From Bacillota bacterium (GTDB lineage: Bacteria > Bacillota > Clostridia > Lachnospirales > Lachnospiraceae), in NCBI GenBank assembly GCA_023407575.1, contig JAEYLX010000075.1:310001-374000 (forward strand): DNA of 64,000 nucleotides. The letters are read 5' to 3'. This document shows, one piece after another, positions 60,456 through 64,000 of this stretch. The notes under the pieces are model-generated. The model ran no database searches. It was not told the origin of the DNA and was given only the letters and a program-made list of their open reading frames with translations. Position 1 is the first letter of the stretch; every line of letters begins with the position of its first letter. Made by a program: the position numbers and the translations under genes.

Positions 60456-61325
60456 TTAGTTTAATTTATTATCTGCTATTAATCCTTCGATGGTACCATC
60501 TGCCAGCCAACCGGTAACCAGTTCTTCAACAACAGCTGAAATGCCTGCACCCTTTTTCGTAGCAACACCATAATCCTGTGGTGAGAACTTATCTGATATG
60601 TAAGATCTTGTATCTGTGCTGTAAACCGCTAAGATTGACTTATCAACACAAAACGCATCAACTTCTCCAGCACTTAATGCGATTGAAATGCTTGGGTAGT
60701 CATCATATTGGTTGAAGGAAATACCCTCTGTCCAAGTAGCCGGGTCAAAGGTCTCTACATTAAAATTGTCTCCACTGATAAATCCACCTTCAATCATTGC
60801 ACTAACCAAAGCCTTTGCAGAAGTGGAACCGGAAGAAACACCCACCTTCTTATCAACTAAGCCTTCAAGACTTTTAATACCGGATGCATTTTCAACCAAT
60901 ACAGTGACGAAATCAGTAAAATATGGTGTGGAGAAATCCCAGCTTTCTTTTCTCTCATCTGTAATTGTAAAGGTAGCCAATACACAATCCAAGTCACCTG
61001 AATCTAAAAGCTGTGTACGAGTTGCTGCTGTAACTGCTGTAAACTCAACATCAACACCTAATTCTTCTGCTATCTTTTCTGCTAAGGTGATTTCAAGTCC
61101 ACTATATTTCTGGGTAACTGGATCTTGAAAACCAAAACCAACAACTGCATTCTTTACACCAACTCTTAAGGTTCCACGATCAATGATTGCCTGTACGTCG
61201 GCAGGATAATCTTTGCCATTTGCATTACTTTCCTTTTCTTTATCCTCACTCTTGCAGGCTGTGAATAAAGTCATCATTAATAAGACACTTAGCACTAAAA
61301 CAAATCCCTTTTTTAAATTCTTCAT
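60456..61325 (-). CDS. Amino-acid-binding lipoprotein of ABC transporter
   Basis: A 289-residue lipoprotein. Signal peptide KKGFVLVLSVLLMMTLFTAC with Cys24 in the lipobox TLFTAC, then an acidic linker. The type II binding domain (SBP_bac_3) shows GTLRVGVKNAVVGFG, YSGLEITLAEKIAEELG, LDCVLATFTITDERKESWDFSTPYF, KVGVSSGSTSAKAL and GEVDAFCVDKS. It likely binds glutamine, glutamate or a similar polar amino acid. AGGAGG is before the ATG. A five-copy 20-base repeat lies upstream in the gap to the ATPase gene. Confidence 0.94.
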   Translation of the reverse strand: MKNLKKGFVLVLSVLLMMTLFTACKSEDKEKESNANGKDYPADVQAIIDRGTLRVGVKNAVVGFGFQDPVTQKYSGLEITLAEKIAEELGVDVEFTAVTAATRTQLLDSGDLDCVLATFTITDERKESWDFSTPYFTDFVTVLVENASGIKSLEGLVDKKVGVSSGSTSAKALVSAMIEGGFISGDNFNVETFDPATWTEGISFNQYDDYPSISIALSAGEVDAFCVDKSILAVYSTDTRSYISDKFSPQDYGVATKKGAGISAVVEELVTGWLADGTIEGLIADNKLN

Positions 61326-61450
61326 CGAAACTCCTCCTTATAATTTTATTCTCATAGACTGTTAAACCAATCTTTTGTTAACTTTAATTCTTATATTTAT
61401 TAATAACATCTTTACCAACAAATCACAATTCATCCCTATTATAAAAGACT

Positions 61451-61550
61451 TTGTCTTAACCTATTAACATCTGTCTTAATCTTTTAACTTCTGCCTTAAT
61501 CTTTTAACTTCTGTCTTATTCTTTTAACATCTGTCTTAATCTAAAAAATT
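61451..61550. repeat. Five tandem 20-base repeats in the gap between ATPase and binding-protein genes
   Basis: Units start at 61451, 61471, 61491, 61511 and 61531 and resemble CTGTCTTAATCTTTTAACTT; the three central copies differ from one another at only one to three positions. The array fills most of the 230-base gap 61326-61555. The period of 20 is near two DNA turns, so any bound protein would face one side. Confidence 0.93.
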
Positions 61551-61555
61551 TATCT

Positions 61556-62278
61556 CTATCGAATAATCTTACTTAAGAATTGTTTCACACGATCATTTTC
61601 AGGGTTGTTAAAGAAATGTTCCGGATCGCCTTCTTCAATGATTTGTCCATCTTCCATGAATACAATACGATCTGCTACTTGTCTTGCAAATCCCATCTCA
61701 TGAGTCACAACTACCATTGTAATGTTTTCCTTCGCCAATTTAATCATTACATCCAGTACCTCTTGAATTGTCTCTGGGTCCAGAGCTGAAGTTGGTTCAT
61801 CAAATAATATGATTTTTGTTTGTGCGCATAACGCTCTAGCGATGGCTATTCTTTGTTGCTGTCCGCCGGAAAGAGTCGCAGGATATACATTAGCCTTATC
61901 TCTAAGCCCAACAATATCAAGATAACGATATGCCAATTCTTCTGCTTCCTTTTTGGTCTTATTATGTAATTTCATAGGTGCCAAGGTTAAGTTTTTTATA
62001 ACAGATAGATGTGGGTATAAATTAAATTGCTGAAAAACCATTGAGGTGGTTTCTCTAACTAACTTTGTCTTATTCCTTGACGTAAGCACTTGTCCATTAA
62101 TGGTAACACTTCCACTGGTTGGCTCTTCCAAGTGATTCATACAACGAATCGCTGTGGATTTACCAGAACCGGAAGGTCCTATGATAACGAGTTTCTGGCC
62201 TTCTGAAACCTCTAAGTTAACATCCTTCAGGACATGAAGGTCTCCAAAGAATTTATTAACATTTTCCATTTTAATCAT
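61556..62278 (-). CDS. glnQ: Polar amino-acid ABC transporter ATP-binding protein
   Basis: A 240-residue ATPase of the GlnQ/HisP family. Walker A GPSGSGKSTAI (about 34-44), Q-loop MVFQQFNLYPHL, signature LSGGQQQRIAIARAL (about 135-149), Walker B IILFDEPTSALDPE, and H-loop VVTHEMGFA. It powers the two permeases. It is the first gene of the operon; the promoter and leader hairpin are at 62372-62442. GGAGAAGCG stands in the leader before the ATG. Confidence 0.95.
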   Translation of the reverse strand: MIKMENVNKFFGDLHVLKDVNLEVSEGQKLVIIGPSGSGKSTAIRCMNHLEEPTSGSVTINGQVLTSRNKTKLVRETTSMVFQQFNLYPHLSVIKNLTLAPMKLHNKTKKEAEELAYRYLDIVGLRDKANVYPATLSGGQQQRIAIARALCAQTKIILFDEPTSALDPETIQEVLDVMIKLAKENITMVVVTHEMGFARQVADRIVFMEDGQIIEEGDPEHFFNNPENDRVKQFLSKIIR

Positions 62279-62371
62279 AAGGTCGCTTCTCCTTTATAAC
62301 CCTTGTTTGTAATTCATTAACAAACTAACACCTTAACGTTTTAGCACAATAACGTTCTGGTTGAATAAAAA

Positions 62372-62399
62372 TAGTGTCTGAAATCTGTCTTCAGACACT
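62372..62399 (-). terminator. Terminator-like hairpin right after the glnQ promoter
   Basis: AGTGTCTGAA (62373-62382) pairs with TTCAGACACT (62390-62399) around a seven-base loop; TATTTTTATT follows on the minus strand. The promoter start is expected near 62406, so the hairpin begins within about ten bases of the 5' end. It could be an attenuator or a terminator. Confidence 0.8.
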
Positions 62400-62412
62400 G
62401 TTGTCGTGGCTT

Positions 62413-62442
62413 ATTATACCTTACTTTTCTTTTGATTGTCAA
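62413..62442 (-). promoter_or_regulatory. Promoter of the amino-acid ABC operon
   Basis: -35 TTGACA (62437-62442), 18-base spacer, -10 TATAAT (62413-62418) on the minus strand. Confidence 0.82.
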
Positions 62443-62568
62443 GATTTTTAATTTATTAATTTACCATTTTACTATTTTACTTATTTAAAGCGTGCACCAA
62501 TTAACGTTAGAAACTGACCAAAAATCAGATTAATCTTGCACCTTTACTCCGCAGCTTATCACTTATTA

Positions 62569-62760
62569 TTACTCCCAGAAAAGTTCATCTAAGGTTCGAT
62601 TTAAAGTCTTACATATTGCTATACAAAGACGAATCGTGGGATTATAATCTCCCATTTCAATTGAATTTATCGTTTGTCTCGATACACCTACTCGTTCAGC
62701 AAGCTGCTGCTGTGACATATCCAGTGCTGCTCTTGCTGACTTTAATCTTAAGTTCTTCAT
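62569..62760 (-). CDS. Small XRE-family transcriptional regulator
   Basis: A 63-residue protein that is little more than one helix-turn-helix: RLKSARAALDMSQQQLAERVGVSRQTINSIEMGDYNPTIRL, in parts DMSQQQLAERVGVSR and QTINSIEMGDYNPT. It ends LNRTLDELFWE, the typical YozG/Lmo-type tail. It overlaps the membrane-protein gene upstream by four bases. The pair is common in Firmicutes; the regulator usually represses its own operon. No palindromic operator is obvious. Confidence 0.9.
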   Translation of the reverse strand: MKNLRLKSARAALDMSQQQLAERVGVSRQTINSIEMGDYNPTIRLCIAICKTLNRTLDELFWE

Positions 62761-63287
62761 TGTACCCCCTGCTTTACTTCAAATCTAAGCTTTAACCACT
62801 TAGCGAAGAGGGCTATAAAAATAACTACAAAAAAACATCCAACTATAAAGGAGACCCCTCTAAAATTCAAGACACCATCTGTAAAAGCCATACCGCTTCT
62901 TATATTTACAGCACCTAACGACATGTTAGTAAACCCTAGAATTCCAAATGCTATCAATACCTTTCCTGGATTGTCGTTTAAAGCAAAATATGCATCCTTC
63001 CAAATACAATAAATCACATGGATTAATTCTGCAAATAAGATACCTACCATCATTGCTGTTAAAGTATCAATTGGAAGCTTATCCACTCTAGAATCGACTA
63101 TTCCGTAACCTACATTATAAAAGATTAAAGTAAAGAAGCTTATCTTATAACCCTTCCCTCTAATGAATGCTTGACGCTCATCATATTTGTCTAATACACT
63201 ATTTTCATTTTTTGTAGCTTTAATTACAATCCAAATTAGTAAAATACAGAACCCTGCGATAAGACCTATACCAATAATACTATCCAT
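62757..63287 (-). CDS. Conserved membrane protein paired with the XRE regulator
   Basis: A 176-residue protein with five hydrophobic segments (about 3-22, 50-66, 72-92, 103-122, 135-158). A short cytoplasmic motif LDKYDERQAFIRGKGYK (about 32-48) is like that of the DUF2178/DUF3796-type proteins found next to small XRE regulators. Function unknown; possibly a signal for the regulator. GAGAGG upstream puts the start at the ATG at 63287; the frame from 63338 has no SD. Overlap with the regulator is ATGA. Confidence 0.78.
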   Translation of the reverse strand: MDSIIGIGLIAGFCILLIWIVIKATKNENSVLDKYDERQAFIRGKGYKISFFTLIFYNVGYGIVDSRVDKLPIDTLTAMMVGILFAELIHVIYCIWKDAYFALNDNPGKVLIAFGILGFTNMSLGAVNIRSGMAFTDGVLNFRGVSFIVGCFFVVIFIALFAKWLKLRFEVKQGVQ

Positions 63288-63438
63288 AATTCTCATCCTC
63301 TCTTTTTCAGACAAAATCAATAGTATTTTAAAAATCATTTCATCACATTAAAATGCCATCACAGCTGTTGTAATGATTTTACATCTGCGATAGCATTTTG
63401 TCAAATATATTTTACATTTTGTAATATGTTATTTTTAA

Positions 63439-64000
63439 TCATTTTTTCAACGTAAAATCACAGCTAAAACCTGCCTTTACATAAATCTTACTGACTGGAC
63501 TGTAATCAGCTATCAAATTGCCTTTAAGGTATAGCTCTGTTAGTTTTGTTAAACCCTTTAGAGGTGCTATTGAGGTTATTTTATTGTCCGTCAAATAGAG
63601 TTTTTGCAAGGAGGTCAGCTTTGTCAAAGGTTTCAAATCCTTAATCAAATTTCCGTTCAAGGACAGTAAGGTAAGCTTCTTTAAATTTGAAAGAGTCGCA
63701 ATACTACTGATAGAATTTCTTTGCAGATATAGAATTTCTAATTTTGTCAAAGTCTTTAACGCCTGTATATCCTTAATTTTATTATTATCCAAGGATAATT
63801 GTTTTAAATTTTTCAGATTAGCCAAGGAAGTTACTGTTGTTATATTATTAACACCAAGCTCTAATATCTTTAAGTTTGTAAGCTTACTTAAGGAGGTCAA
63901 ACTTGTAATTTTATTCTCCCGTAAGTATAGTTTTTGTAATTTTGTCAATCCCGCTAATGATGTAATCGAGCTTACTTGATTTCCATTGAGAGATAGCGTT
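63439..64000 (-). CDS. Leucine-rich-repeat protein, 5' truncated by the window edge
   Basis: The frame is open to the right edge and continues the repeat, so the N-terminus is outside. About 186 C-terminal residues are in view: eight or so 21-22-residue LRR units of the internalin/LRR_4 type (LTKLQKLYLRENKITSLTSL, LKKLTLLSLNGNLIKDL), ending in a cap with DYSPVSKIYVKAGFSCDFTLKK. Such proteins are usually secreted or surface-bound adhesins, but no signal or anchor is in the visible part. The gap 63288-63438 contains an inverted repeat near 63351-63385 (around ATGCCATCACAGC / GATAGCATTTTG), weak. Confidence 0.85.
   Translation of the reverse strand, partial: TLSLNGNQVSSITSLAGLTKLQKLYLRENKITSLTSLSKLTNLKILELGVNNITTVTSLANLKNLKQLSLDNNKIKDIQALKTLTKLEILYLQRNSISSIATLSNLKKLTLLSLNGNLIKDLKPLTKLTSLQKLYLTDNKITSIAPLKGLTKLTELYLKGNLIADYSPVSKIYVKAGFSCDFTLKK

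Noticed and set aside
60712..61128. Open frame of 138 codons on the plus strand opposite the amino-acid-binding lipoprotein
   Set aside because: Antisense to a clearly conserved gene; no SD or family resemblance.
61451..61550. CRISPR array
   Set aside because: The 20-base units are directly adjacent with no spacers, and no cas gene is near.
1..64000. tRNA, rRNA, insertion sequence or prophage genes
   Set aside because: No tRNA cloverleaf with a TTC-G arm, no transposase, integrase or phage structural protein was recognised. GTGCGAACC-type strings at about 4042 and in the leuS leader belong to T-box stem I.

Overview
The window comes from an AT-rich, low-GC Gram-positive anaerobe. Family content points to a clostridial Lachnospiraceae relative, plausibly near Lachnoclostridium phytofermentans: Ech-type hydrogenase genes, T-box leaders, a flavodiiron protein with RIC and DUF438 partners, many chemotaxis and c-di-GMP proteins, a clostridial-type GlnB. 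This assignment is an inference from content only. I see no rRNA, tRNA, CRISPR array, insertion sequence or prophage. The window looks like ordinary chromosome with one or two unusual small operons.

Layout. 1-2.3 kb (-): start of echB and all of echA, membrane subunits of an energy-converting hydrogenase. 2.6-3.7 kb (+): ECF sigma factor and anti-sigma factor. 3.9-5.7 kb (+): serS behind a T-box. 5.8-11.7 kb (-): nucleoside phosphorylase, chemoreceptor, acetylesterase, and a J-domain/DUF5685/membrane-protein trio. 12-17.1 kb (-): a complete BmpA-type nucleoside ABC transporter. 18.2-23.1 kb (+): a nitric-oxide/oxygen defence block (small membrane protein, Crp/Fnr regulator with Cys cluster, FprA, RIC, DUF1858, DUF438-hemerythrin-PAS). 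23.3-26.1 kb (-): CotH kinase and a GAF-GGDEF protein. 26.4-28.4 kb (-): glnB and amtB. 28.4-30.8 kb (-): ribD and ribBA homologues that have each lost one catalytic half. 31.0-34.1 kb (-): RpoA-CTD-like protein and leuS with a T-box. 34.2-36.3 kb (-): an ABC-F antibiotic-resistance ATPase behind a leader with an upstream peptide ORF. 36.4-41.2 kb (-): an overlapping methyltransferase / GH3 ligase / 7TM-GAF-GGDEF-HD-GYP operon. 41.5-46.2 kb (-): polysaccharide deacetylase, PEP/pyruvate-binding protein with an internal minisatellite, rhomboid protease. 46.5-55.4 kb (-): carbonic anhydrase, DtxR regulator, Dus, GIY-YIG, TrmO, nitroreductase, YibE/F, alkaline phosphatase, MFS pump. 56-57.2 kb (+): uracil permease. 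57.4-64 kb (-): GNAT, cytidylate-kinase-like protein, a polar amino-acid ABC transporter, an XRE regulator with a membrane partner, and a truncated LRR protein.

How the genes work together. The Crp/Fnr protein probably senses redox or NO and drives fprA; a palindrome sits exactly 29.5 bp upstream of a -10 box, i.e. class II geometry. AmtB/GlnB and the amino-acid ABC operon handle nitrogen supply, and both start with a strong promoter followed at once by a terminator-like hairpin. The Bmp/Nup transporter and UraA take up nucleosides and bases, and PpnP can cleave them. serS and leuS are controlled by uncharged tRNA. The strongest candidates for something new are the half-dead riboflavin enzyme pair without an FMN riboswitch, the GH3/methyltransferase/HD-GYP operon, and the ABC-F leader peptide.

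Many starts were moved downstream of the longest open frame where a clear Shine-Dalgarno sequence decided it; each case is stated in the entry.
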